Source: Rhodobacter sp. SGA-6-6
Lineage (GTDB): Bacteria; Pseudomonadota; Alphaproteobacteria; Rhodobacterales; Rhodobacteraceae
Assembly: GCF_011043545.1 (NCBI RefSeq)
Contig: NZ_JAAKGP010000005.1
Location: forward strand, 1-64,000
Direction of reading: 5' to 3'
Length of the DNA stretch: 64,000 bases
The notes beneath the pieces are model-generated. The model was given only the letters and a program-made list of their open reading frames with translations, did no database searches and was not told the DNA's origin. Positions within the stretch are counted from its first letter, which is position 1. Each line of letters starts with the position of its first letter. Made by a program: the position numbers and the translations under genes. This document shows, piece after piece, positions 28,137 through 36,507 of the stretch.

Positions 28137-30044
28137 CTACGGGCTGCCCAGCCGGTAGGCCACCACCTGATCCGCCACCTGCGGCTTCAGGATCGAATTG
28201 CCCCCTGCGGTGAAGACGACGTAATCGACACCCTCATGGGTGAAGACCGCGGGGATCGCGACCGAGGGCGCCGCCACGATGTCGGACCACAGCTCTTCCC
28301 CCGTCGCGGCATCCAGCGCGCGCACCCGGTCGTCCATCGAGGCGCCGATGAAGACCACGCCGCCCGCCGTCACCACCGGCCCGCCCAAAGTGGGCGAGCC
28401 CCAGGCCCGCATCCCGTAGAAGCCCCAGCGCTGGGTCAGGCCGAAGGGAACCTCGTAGAGCCTTTCGCCGCTGGCCAAGTCGTAGGCCGAGAAGGTGCCG
28501 AAGGGCGGCTCCCAGCAGGGCAGGCCCAGGCTGTTGGTCCATTCATACAGCTCGATCCCGTAAGGCGACCCTTCCTGCGCGTGGAACCCGGCCTCGTTGC
28601 CGCCTTCGATATTGCCGTCGGTAGCGTTGTGGACCTCGCTCTCGTAATCCTCGCGCGGGATCAGGCGCAGCACCTGCACGACGCGGCTGCTGTTGACGTA
28701 GAGGATGCCGCTGCGCGGATCGACCGCGGCGCCGCCCCAGTTGTTGGCGCCGGCGGTGCCCGGCCAAAGGAAGGTGCCCTCGACCGAAGGCGGGGTGAAC
28801 AGGCCCTCGTAGCGATAGGTCTCGCGGTCCTTCGAGCATTCGCCCAGCGACAGGGCGTCGGACAGGCCCCAGACGCCGGGCAGGTCCTCGACCGGCACCG
28901 TCGGCGGCGGGACCGTGACGAAGGGCTGCGTTGCCGCCGTCCCCTCGCCTTCGGCGTCCGAAGGCGGCACCGGGCGGTCCTCGATCGGGAACAGCGGTTC
29001 GCCGGTCCGGCGGTCCAGCACGAAGATGAAGCCCTGCTTGGTGGTCTGCACCAGCGCCGGGATCACCTCGTCCCCGCGCCGGATGTCCACCAGCGTGGGC
29101 GCCGAGGGCGTGTCGTAGTCCCAGATGTCGTGCCGGATGTGCTGGAACGACCAGGCCACCGCGCCGGTCTCGATGTCGACCGCGGTGGTCGAGGTCGCCA
29201 GCGGAATGCCCTCCAGCCGGTTGCCGCCCCAGTAGTTCGGCGAGGGCGAGGAGACCGGCACGTAGACCAGCCCCAGTTCCGGGTCCGCCGACATCGAGGA
29301 CCAGATGTTCGCGGTGCCGGTGCGCGGGATCAGTTCGGCGGGAATGAAGCCGGTGTCCCACAGCAACTCGCCGGTGCGGGCATCGACGGCCATCAGGTTG
29401 CCCGGCGGCTCCACCGTGTATTCCCAGTCCATCCCGGACCAGCCGATCAGGATCCTGTCGCCGACGATGGTGGGCGGCTGCAACAGCGAGAACGGGAAGA
29501 CGGCGTTTGTCTCGTTCCACTGGTTGACGTTCAGGACACCGTTCACGCCGAAGTCCGCGCAAGGCTTGCCGGTGTCGGCATCGACCGCGTGCAGGGTGGC
29601 GTCCATCGTGCCGAGGTAGACCCGCTTCTCGCAAGGTCCCGTCGCCCCGCTTTCCCAATAGGCGACGCCCCGGTTCTTCAGCGCGGGCTGGGTCAGGGCT
29701 TCGAGCGTGGACTGGCTGTCGTAGCGCCACTTCTCTTCCCCGGTGGCGGGGTCCAGCGCGATGATGCGGTAGAACGGCGTGCCCAGGTAGAGGGTGCCGT
29801 TGGCATAGATCGGCGTTGCCGACCACACCGTTTCCGGCAGCTCGCCCGACCCGTCCGCGACATCGCCGGTCCGCACCTCCCAGGCACGCTCCAGCCGCGG
29901 GACGGTCTCCGGGGTGAAGGAGGCAACGTCGGCGAACTTGCTGGCCGAAAGCGTGCCGTTGAAGGTGTCCCAGCGGGTCTGCTCGGCCTGGGCCGGCAGG
30001 GGGCACAGCAGGGAGGTGGACAGAAGCGCGAGGTGCCGGGTCAT
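28137..30044 (-). CDS. PQQ-dependent dehydrogenase, glucose/quinate type, catalytic subunit
   Basis: A 635-residue periplasmic quinoprotein. A signal peptide (LALLSTSLLCPLPAQAEQ) is followed by an eight-bladed propeller with repeated PQQ-type motifs (LDPATGEEKWRYDSQ, AVDARTGELLWDTG, AYDLASGERLYEV, LDAATGEELW). Features of membrane glucose and quinate dehydrogenases are CEKRVYLGTMDATLHAVDAD with TGKPCADFGVNG, and LPCWEPPFGT. The membrane domain that these enzymes normally carry at the N terminus is absent and appears as the separate gene just upstream, overlapping by four bases. Electrons would go to ubiquinone. Substrate (glucose or another sugar/polyol) is not fixed by sequence. Confidence 0.9.
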   Translation of the reverse strand: MTRHLALLSTSLLCPLPAQAEQTRWDTFNGTLSASKFADVASFTPETVPRLERAWEVRTGDVADGSGELPETVWSATPIYANGTLYLGTPFYRIIALDPATGEEKWRYDSQSTLEALTQPALKNRGVAYWESGATGPCEKRVYLGTMDATLHAVDADTGKPCADFGVNGVLNVNQWNETNAVFPFSLLQPPTIVGDRILIGWSGMDWEYTVEPPGNLMAVDARTGELLWDTGFIPAELIPRTGTANIWSSMSADPELGLVYVPVSSPSPNYWGGNRLEGIPLATSTTAVDIETGAVAWSFQHIRHDIWDYDTPSAPTLVDIRRGDEVIPALVQTTKQGFIFVLDRRTGEPLFPIEDRPVPPSDAEGEGTAATQPFVTVPPPTVPVEDLPGVWGLSDALSLGECSKDRETYRYEGLFTPPSVEGTFLWPGTAGANNWGGAAVDPRSGILYVNSSRVVQVLRLIPREDYESEVHNATDGNIEGGNEAGFHAQEGSPYGIELYEWTNSLGLPCWEPPFGTFSAYDLASGERLYEVPFGLTQRWGFYGMRAWGSPTLGGPVVTAGGVVFIGASMDDRVRALDAATGEELWSDIVAAPSVAIPAVFTHEGVDYVVFTAGGNSILKPQVADQVVAYRLGSP

Positions 30045-30385
30045 GGCGCTGCGGTCCGAAGGGGCGGGCGTGCCGCGACGACAAGGATCGTCAGGACGAC
30101 CAGTGCCATGACGATGGTGAGCGCATCCTGCATCAGGAACCATGCCGCGACCGCGGTCAGCACCGCCGCAACGAAGGTCGCGAAGACGACCAGCCGGCGG
30201 CGACCGCCGGTCGGATGCGCCATCGCAAGGGCTGCAAGCCCAAGAAGTGCGGCCAGGGCGCCGATCAGCGCCAGCAGCGCGCCGGCCGTGCCGGTGACGC
30301 CGGTTCCTTCGGTTATCCAGGCATATCCGGCCAGACCGACGCCTGCGAGGGCGGGAAGAAGAGCGCTGAACTGAAGCATGACCAC
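30041..30385 (-). CDS. Membrane anchor of the PQQ dehydrogenase
   Basis: A 114-residue protein with four hydrophobic segments (ALLPALAGVGLAGYAWITEG, GALLALIGALAALLGLAALA, LVVFATFVAAVLTAVAAWFL, LTIVMALVVLTILVVAA). In membrane glucose dehydrogenase about 140 N-terminal residues form such a bundle. Here it is encoded separately, its stop overlapping the start of the catalytic gene. It probably anchors the enzyme and presents it to quinone. ATG 30385 or the in-frame ATG two codons later may be used. Confidence 0.75.
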   Translation of the reverse strand: MVMLQFSALLPALAGVGLAGYAWITEGTGVTGTAGALLALIGALAALLGLAALAMAHPTGGRRRLVVFATFVAAVLTAVAAWFLMQDALTIVMALVVLTILVVAARPPLRTAAP

Positions 30386-30480
30386 GGGTTCTCCGGCATC
30401 CCAACCCCGTCAGTCACCGATCGGTTCCCTCCAGGTGCAGGACCGAGGAATCGCGTCGGAGCAGAGAGGCGCGCGGCACA

Positions 30481-31464
30481 TCACCCCATCACCGGAGCCG
30501 AAAGCTCCCGATGCATCGGCCTCAGCCCGAGCGCATCGCGCCTGGGTTCCAAGGCGGCGAATTCCGCCAGAAGCCAGTCGCGCACCTTCTGCACCGCCGG
30601 GCGGCCGAGCGCCGAGCGGCGCGCCACCAGCTGGTAGAACATGCCCGTCCGCAACAGGCGGCCGCCGGCAGGGACCAGCCCGCCGCTGAGGACCTCGCCC
30701 GCCACGACATGCCACCAGCCGAGCGCCACCCCCTGGCCCTTGATCGCGCCTTGGATCACCAGCGCATAATCGGAAAAGCTGAGTTCCGTCGCCTCCTGCA
30801 TCGGCCCGATCTCCATCGCTTCCAGAAAGCGCGGCCAGGGAATGCGCATCTTGCCCATCAGGCTGGCCAGGACCTGCCCCTTCAACCCCTCCGGCCCGTC
30901 GATGGGTCCGTGGTCGCGGCGATAGGCCGGGCTGCAGATCGGGATCACCACCTCGGGAACCAGCGGCCAGGCCACGGTCTCGCCGTCGTCGGGAGGGTCG
31001 TAGCGCAGGCCGATGTCGGCGGCGCCGAGCCGGCCGAGCGGCTCTCCATGGATCAGGTCCAGCCGCAGGGTGACTTCCGGCACGTCCCGGCGGAAGCGGT
31101 CGAACCGCGGCATGAGCCAGTGGATCGCAAAGGCCGAGGTGACCGAGACCGTCACCACCTCGGGGTCCTGGAGCCGGGTCTGGATCTCGCAGACGGCTTC
31201 CTCGATCCGGTCGAACCCGTCGCGCACGGCCCGATGGAGCAGGCGGCCCTCGGCCGTCAGCTCCAGCCCGCCGGAGCCGCGCAGGAACAGGCTGGTGCCG
31301 AGATGCCGCTCCAGCCGCGAGATCATCCGGCTGATCGCGGGCTGCGTCACGTTGAACTCGCGGGCGGCGAGGGTGAAGTTGCAATGCCTCGCGGCCGCCT
31401 CGAACATGAAGAGGGCGCCCGAAGAGGGCAGTCTGGCGCGCAGGGTCATCTGGGGTTCCGGCAT
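30481..31464 (-). CDS. LysR-family regulator (GcvA-like)
   Basis: A 327-residue LysR protein. The HTH reads SGALFMFEAAARHCNFTLAA, REFNVTQPAISRMISRLERH. The effector domain starts VVTVSVTSAFAIHWLMPRFD, the pattern of the GcvA-like subgroup. It is divergent from the flavin oxidoreductase/acyl-CoA ligase operon with a 117-base spacer and is the natural regulator of it. The ligand is not evident. Confidence 0.88.
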   Translation of the reverse strand: MPEPQMTLRARLPSSGALFMFEAAARHCNFTLAAREFNVTQPAISRMISRLERHLGTSLFLRGSGGLELTAEGRLLHRAVRDGFDRIEEAVCEIQTRLQDPEVVTVSVTSAFAIHWLMPRFDRFRRDVPEVTLRLDLIHGEPLGRLGAADIGLRYDPPDDGETVAWPLVPEVVIPICSPAYRRDHGPIDGPEGLKGQVLASLMGKMRIPWPRFLEAMEIGPMQEATELSFSDYALVIQGAIKGQGVALGWWHVVAGEVLSGGLVPAGGRLLRTGMFYQLVARRSALGRPAVQKVRDWLLAEFAALEPRRDALGLRPMHRELSAPVMG

Positions 31465-31581
31465 GATTTCAAGTTATGGCGATCCTACTATTTCTGCGCT
31501 GATCAGGGAATATGCCGGTGCTAAGGTGACTTCAGATATGGCCGTTCACCGGCGGCCGCCTGCCAGCAGGAAGTCCCCGAT

Positions 31582-33582
31582 TTGTCCGCCAGCTTTCCGC
31601 ACCTGTTCTCTCCGCTCGTCCTCCGGGGCCATGAGATCCGCAACCGCATCCTTTCGACCGGGCACCAGACCTGGCTGGCCGAGGGCAACCGGCCGGGCGA
31701 AGCCCTGATCGCCTACCACGAGGCGCGGGCGCGGGGCGGCGCCGGGCTGATCGTCAACGAGGCGGCGCGGTTCCACCCTTCGGCCATCGGCGAGGCGCCG
31801 GACCTGACGCTGATCCATGACGATGCCATCCCGCATTATGCGCGGCTGGCGGCGGCGGTGCATCGCCACGGCGCGAAGATCTTCGGCCAGTTGTCGCATC
31901 CCGGCCGGGTGACGCGGCGGATGACCGACGGGATGCGCGGCGTGGTCTGGGCGCCGTCGTCGGTGCCCGAGAACCGCTTCCATGTCGTGCCGCGCGAAAT
32001 GCCCGCCGAGATGGTGGCCGAGATCGTCGAGGCCGCCGGCGCCGCTGCCGGGCGCTACGCCGAGGCGGGCTATGACGGCGTGGAACTGATGGCGAGCCAT
32101 GGGCTGCTGTTCGCGCAATTCCTCAACCCGGCGGTGAACCGGCGCGAGGACATCTACGGCGGCAGCGAGGAGAACCGTCTGCGGCCGCTGCGCGAGGCGC
32201 TGATCGCGGTGCGGCGCGCGGTGGGCGAAGGGGTGGTCGTGGGCCTGCGGATTTCGGCCGACGAGGCCGAGGAGGGCGGGCTGGACCAGGACCGCGTTCT
32301 GGCGGTCTGCCGCAGGCTCGGCGACGAGGGGCTGGTCGATTACATCAACACCACGCTCGGCTCGATGGCGGGACCGGGGGCCTCGGTCCATGTCGCGCCG
32401 CCGATGGAGATGGCGCCGGCCTATGTCGCGCCGAAGGCGGCGGCGATCCGGGCACAGGTCTCGGTGCCGGTCTTCGTGGCCGGGCGGATCAACCAGCCGC
32501 AGGTGGCCGAGGCGGTGCTGGCGGCGGGACAGGCCGACATGTGCGGCATGACCCGGGCGATGATCGCCGACCCCGACATGGCGCGGAAGGCGCGCGAGGG
32601 CAGGGCCGAGGACATCCGCGCCTGTATCGGCTGCAACCAGGCCTGCATCGGCCATTTCCATGCCGGTTATCCGATTTCCTGCATCCAAAACCCGGTCTCG
32701 GGGCGCGAATTGCGCCTGCCGCCGGTGCCGCCCGCGGCACGCGCGCTGAAGGTGCTGGTCGCGGGGGCGGGACCGGCCGGGATGAAGGCCGCCGTCACCG
32801 CCGCCGAGATGGGGCATCAGGTGGTGCTGGCCGAGGCCGCCGCGCAGGCGGGCGGGCAGGCGCTGCTGGCCCAGCTTCTGCCCGACCGGGCCGAGTTCGG
32901 CGGGTTGGTGACCAACCTGCTGACCGAACTCCGCCTGCGTCAGGTCGACCTCCGCCTCAACACCCGCGTCGACGCCGCCCTGCTGCGGGCCGAGCGGCCG
33001 GATGCGCTGGTCATCGCCACCGGCTCCACCCCCTTCATGCCCCGGATCGAGGGCGGCGAGACCGGCGGCCATGTCGTCACCGCCGCCGAGGTGCTGACCG
33101 GCCGGGCCAGGCCCGGCGGCCGGGTGGTGATCGCCGACTGGCGCTGCGACCAGATCGGCGTCGGCCTGGCGGTGATGCTGGCGCGGCGCGGGCATCATGT
33201 CCGCCTTGCGGTCGCCGGAATCTGCGCGGGCCAGAACCTGCAGCAATATGTCCGCGACCTCTGGGCCGGGCGGCTGCACGAGGCGGGGATCGAGGTGATC
33301 CCCTATGCCCGCATCTACGGTGTCGACAAGGACACCGCCTGGTTTCTCCATACCGCCAGCGGCGCGGCCATCACGCTGGAAGGGGTGGAGACGCTGGTGC
33401 TGGTCGAGGGCAACACCCCCGACATGACGCTTCAGCGCGAGGTTGCCGGCTTGGGCATTCCCAGCATCACCGTCGGCGATTGCACCCTTGCCCGCACGGC
33501 CGAAGAGGCGATCCACGACGGGCTGGTGTTGACCCGCGGTTTCCTGGGCGGGCTTGCAGACCCGGCAGGAGAACGGGCATGA
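31582..33582 (+). CDS. FMN/4Fe-4S/FAD oxidoreductase (2,4-dienoyl-CoA reductase / N-demethylase family)
   Basis: A 666-residue two-domain enzyme. The N-terminal old-yellow-enzyme barrel (residues about 5-350) has FGQLSHPGR, GYDGVELMASHGLLFAQFLN and GMTRAMIADPDMARKA. The iron-sulfur ligands are CIGCNQACIGHFHAGYPISC. The C-terminal FAD/NAD domain begins KVLVAGAGPAGMKAAVTAAE. Relatives reduce 2,4-dienoyl-CoA or 2-enoates, or demethylate trimethylamine, dimethylglycine and N-methylprolines. The substrate cannot be chosen from sequence, though acyl-CoA neighbours favour an enoyl/dienoyl-type role. It uses a TTG start with AGGAAG upstream, and its stop overlaps the next gene (ATGA). Confidence 0.87.
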   Translation: MSASFPHLFSPLVLRGHEIRNRILSTGHQTWLAEGNRPGEALIAYHEARARGGAGLIVNEAARFHPSAIGEAPDLTLIHDDAIPHYARLAAAVHRHGAKIFGQLSHPGRVTRRMTDGMRGVVWAPSSVPENRFHVVPREMPAEMVAEIVEAAGAAAGRYAEAGYDGVELMASHGLLFAQFLNPAVNRREDIYGGSEENRLRPLREALIAVRRAVGEGVVVGLRISADEAEEGGLDQDRVLAVCRRLGDEGLVDYINTTLGSMAGPGASVHVAPPMEMAPAYVAPKAAAIRAQVSVPVFVAGRINQPQVAEAVLAAGQADMCGMTRAMIADPDMARKAREGRAEDIRACIGCNQACIGHFHAGYPISCIQNPVSGRELRLPPVPPAARALKVLVAGAGPAGMKAAVTAAEMGHQVVLAEAAAQAGGQALLAQLLPDRAEFGGLVTNLLTELRLRQVDLRLNTRVDAALLRAERPDALVIATGSTPFMPRIEGGETGGHVVTAAEVLTGRARPGGRVVIADWRCDQIGVGLAVMLARRGHHVRLAVAGICAGQNLQQYVRDLWAGRLHEAGIEVIPYARIYGVDKDTAWFLHTASGAAITLEGVETLVLVEGNTPDMTLQREVAGLGIPSITVGDCTLARTAEEAIHDGLVLTRGFLGGLADPAGERA

Positions 33583-35660
33583 GCGGCGTCCTTTCGGCCC
33601 TGTTGCGCCCCGACCGGCTGGCGATCGTGGGGGCCAGCCCGAAGGAGGGCAGCTTCGGCGCGAACCTGCTGCAATCCGTCCGCCATCTGGGTTTCGCGGG
33701 CGAGATCGCGCTGGTCAATCCGCGTTACGACCGGATCGGCGGCATGGCCTGCCACGGCAGCCTGGCCGAGGTGCCCGGAGGCGTGGATTGCGCCGCCTTC
33801 GCGGTGGGGGATGCGCATCTGGTGGCCTCGATGCTGGACGCCGCGGCGGCCGGCCTGCGCGGTGCCGTCCTGTTCGGCCGCGCCCATGGCGAGGAAGCAG
33901 GCCGCCCGCGCGCCGATCTGGTCCGCGAGATCGCGCGCAGTGCCGGAATGGCGGTCTGCGGCGCGAACTGCATGGGCTTCGTCAACCTCGGCCACCGGCT
34001 GCAGCTGACCGGGATGCCCTTCAAGGCGCTGCCCGCGCCCTCGGGGGTGGCGCTGATCTCGCATTCCGGCTCCAGCTGGTCGGGGCTGGTCGGCAACCGC
34101 CGGCAGATGGGCTTCGACTATGCGATCTCGGCCGGGCAGGAGCTGACGACCGGCGCTGCCGACTACATCCGCTTTCTCGTCGAAGACACCGAGGTGCGGG
34201 TGATCGCCTGCGTGCTGGAGACGGTCCGCGATCCCGCCGGTTTCCTTGCCGCCGCCGATCTGGCGCGGGCGAAGGGCGTGCCGGTCATCGTGCTGAAACT
34301 GGGGCGCAGCGCGGCGTCGAAGCAGTTCGCCATCTCGCATTCCGGCGCGCTTTCCGGGTCGAACGCCGCCTATGACGCGGCCTTCGCCCGCCATGGCGTG
34401 GTCCAGGTGCGCAGCCTCGACGAATTGCTGGATACCGCCGAGCTGATGGCCCTGCGCCGGATCATGCCCGCGCCCGGCATCGCGCTCGGCACCGATTCCG
34501 GCGGCGAGCGGCAGTTGATCGCCGACCTGGCCGCCGACCTGGGCTTGCCCTTCGCGGAACTGGCGCCGCAGACGCTTGCGGCGATCGATGCGCATCTCGA
34601 TCCGGGGATGGAGGCGTCGAATCCGCTCGACTACTGGGGCGACGGCGGCGACATCATGGCGCCGGTGCTGGGCGAGATGGCGAAGGACCCCGGCGTCGGC
34701 ATCGTGGTCATGGCCTCCAACCTGCCGCCCGACCGTCCCTTCTCGGACCAATCGGCGGCGGCCATCCTCAAGGTCCATGCCGGGACCGGCAAGCCGGTGG
34801 CGGTGATGGGAAACATCGCCACCACGCTTTCCCCCGCGGTCGCCGAGAGGTTGCGCGGGCATGGCATTGCGGTGCTGATGGGCACGGTCAGCGGGCTGGC
34901 CGCGCTCGGCCATCTGCGGCGCTGGTATTTCGGGTTTGCGACGGAGGATACCACCCCGCCGCTGCCGCTGTCGGCCGAAGCAGAGGCGCTTATCGCCGGG
35001 GCGGGCCGGGACATGCTGCGCAGCGCCGAGGGATTCCGGCTGCTGGAAGACGCCGGCATCCCCTGCGCCCCCTTCGCGGAAGTGCAAGGGCCGGAGGAGA
35101 TTGCCGCCTTCGCCGCCCGCCACGGCTGGCCGCTGGTGCTGAAGATCGACGATGCGGCCATTCCCCATAAATCCGATCTGGGCGGCGTCTTCCTGGGTCT
35201 TGGAAGCGCGGATGAGGCGGAGGCGGCGTGGACTGCGTTGCGGCTGCGCCATCCGCAGGCGCCGGTCATCGTGCAGGCCATGGTCCAGGGTGTGGAACTG
35301 ATCCTGGGCATGACCACCGACCCCGATTTCGGGCCGCTGGTCACGCTGGGCCTCGGCGGCGTCTTCACCGAGATCTTCCGCGACACCACGGCGCTTCTGC
35401 CGCCGTTCAGCCCCGAGACCGCCCGGTCTGCGCTGGAGGGGCTGACGGCCTTTCCGCTGCTGACCGGCGCCCGCGGCCGCCCGCCCGCCGATCTGGAGGC
35501 GCTCTGCGCCCTGATCTCGCGGTTCAGCGCCTTTGCCGCCGGCGCCGCGGGCCGGATCGCCGAGATCGAGATCAACCCGGTGCTTGCCGGGCCGGAGGGG
35601 GCGCTTGCCGTCGACTGCCTTGCCCTGCGCCAGAAGGAGAAGCCGCACCATGAGCACTGA
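33579..35660 (+). CDS. ADP-forming acyl-CoA ligase (fused alpha-beta)
   Basis: A 693-residue enzyme of the acetate:CoA ligase (ADP-forming)/succinyl-CoA-synthetase-like superfamily. It has an N-terminal CoA-binding domain (LAIVGASPKEGSFGANLL), a flavodoxin-like ligase domain with the phospho-His region (ALISHSGSSWSGLV and FAISHSGALSGSN), and a C-terminal ATP-grasp domain (PLVLKIDDAAIPHKSDLGGV, EIEINPVLA). It activates a carboxylate with CoA and ATP. Members include acetate, pimelate-like and hydroxycinnamate ligases, so the substrate is open. Translation is coupled on both sides: it overlaps the upstream gene by 4 and the downstream gene by 11 bases. Confidence 0.87.
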   Translation: MSGVLSALLRPDRLAIVGASPKEGSFGANLLQSVRHLGFAGEIALVNPRYDRIGGMACHGSLAEVPGGVDCAAFAVGDAHLVASMLDAAAAGLRGAVLFGRAHGEEAGRPRADLVREIARSAGMAVCGANCMGFVNLGHRLQLTGMPFKALPAPSGVALISHSGSSWSGLVGNRRQMGFDYAISAGQELTTGAADYIRFLVEDTEVRVIACVLETVRDPAGFLAAADLARAKGVPVIVLKLGRSAASKQFAISHSGALSGSNAAYDAAFARHGVVQVRSLDELLDTAELMALRRIMPAPGIALGTDSGGERQLIADLAADLGLPFAELAPQTLAAIDAHLDPGMEASNPLDYWGDGGDIMAPVLGEMAKDPGVGIVVMASNLPPDRPFSDQSAAAILKVHAGTGKPVAVMGNIATTLSPAVAERLRGHGIAVLMGTVSGLAALGHLRRWYFGFATEDTTPPLPLSAEAEALIAGAGRDMLRSAEGFRLLEDAGIPCAPFAEVQGPEEIAAFAARHGWPLVLKIDDAAIPHKSDLGGVFLGLGSADEAEAAWTALRLRHPQAPVIVQAMVQGVELILGMTTDPDFGPLVTLGLGGVFTEIFRDTTALLPPFSPETARSALEGLTAFPLLTGARGRPPADLEALCALISRFSAFAAGAAGRIAEIEINPVLAGPEGALAVDCLALRQKEKPHHEH

Positions 35661-36462
35661 CTACGAGACGATCCGCGTGGAGCTTTCCGACGAGGGGGTC
35701 GCCCATATCATCCTCAACCGCCCCCGGGTGCTGAACGCGATCAACTCGGTGATGATGCGCGAGGTGAACGAGGTGTTGGACGCGCTGGAACGCGACCCGG
35801 CGGTGCGCTGCTTCATCCTGTCGGGCGAGGGCAGGGCCTTCTCGGCCGGCTTCGATCTGAAGGAATCCGCCGCCGCGGGCGAGCGGACGGTGCAGGACTG
35901 GCGCCGGGTGCTGGAGGCCGACTTCGATTTCGTGATGCGGTTCTGGGATTGTCCGAAGCCGACGATCTCGGCCATCCACGGCCACTGCATCGGCGGCGGG
36001 CTGGAACTGGCCGCGGCCTGCGACATCGCCATCGCCGGCGAGGATGCGGTCTTCGGTGAGCCCGAGGTGCGGTTCGGCTCGGGCATCGTCGCCATGCTGC
36101 TGCCCTGGATGGTGGCGCCGAAACACGCCAAGGACATCCTCTTGACCGGCAACGACCAGATCGGCGCCACCCGGGCGGCCGAGATCGGCCTGGTGACCGA
36201 GGCGGTCTGGGAAGGCCATCATGTCGAGCGGGCCTTCGAGAAGGCGCGCGAGATCGTCGCGGCGGCGCCCCTGTCGGTGGAACTGACCAAGCGGGCGATC
36301 AACCGCAGCTACGACATCCGCGGGATGCGCAATGCGCTGCTGGCGGCGGTGGAGACCGACATCGTGATCGAAACCTCCGGCGGGGCCGAGCGCGCCGAAT
36401 TCAACCGCATCCGCCGGGAAGAGGGGCTGAAGGCCGCCATCGCCTGGCGCAACAGCCGCTGA
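35650..36462 (+). CDS. Enoyl-CoA hydratase/isomerase family protein
   Basis: A 270-residue crotonase. The oxyanion loop reads GRAFSAGFDLKE and HGHCIGGGLELAAACDIAIA. Both catalytic Glu of hydratases are present (GGLELAA and FGEPEVRFG), so hydration of an enoyl-CoA is likely. ATG 35650 lies inside the end of the ligase gene and starts the conserved region. A ligase directly followed by a crotonase also occurs in hydroxycinnamate (feruloyl-CoA) pathways, which is an alternative to ordinary beta-oxidation. It is last in its operon and converges on the fadB-like gene. Confidence 0.88.
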   Translation: MSTDYETIRVELSDEGVAHIILNRPRVLNAINSVMMREVNEVLDALERDPAVRCFILSGEGRAFSAGFDLKESAAAGERTVQDWRRVLEADFDFVMRFWDCPKPTISAIHGHCIGGGLELAAACDIAIAGEDAVFGEPEVRFGSGIVAMLLPWMVAPKHAKDILLTGNDQIGATRAAEIGLVTEAVWEGHHVERAFEKAREIVAAAPLSVELTKRAINRSYDIRGMRNALLAAVETDIVIETSGGAERAEFNRIRREEGLKAAIAWRNSR

Positions 36463-36484
36463 CCGAAGGCGCCGGGCAGCCGCC

Positions 36485-36507
36485 AGGTGATCGCTCGGCG
36501 ATCACCT
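36485..36507. terminator. Hairpin between convergent operons
   Basis: AGGTGATCGC-TCG-GCGATCACCT is a perfect 10-bp stem with a 3-base loop. It overlaps the stop codon of the minus-strand fadB-like gene and lies 22 bases after the enoyl-CoA hydratase stop. It can act in both directions, although there is no long T-run. Confidence 0.55.

Noticed and set aside
33579-36462. Reading the ADP-forming ligase and crotonase as a feruloyl-CoA (ferA/ferB-like) pathway
   Set aside because: The crotonase keeps both hydratase Glu and lies beside general beta-oxidation genes. No vanillin dehydrogenase or vanillate genes are nearby. Kept only as an alternative.
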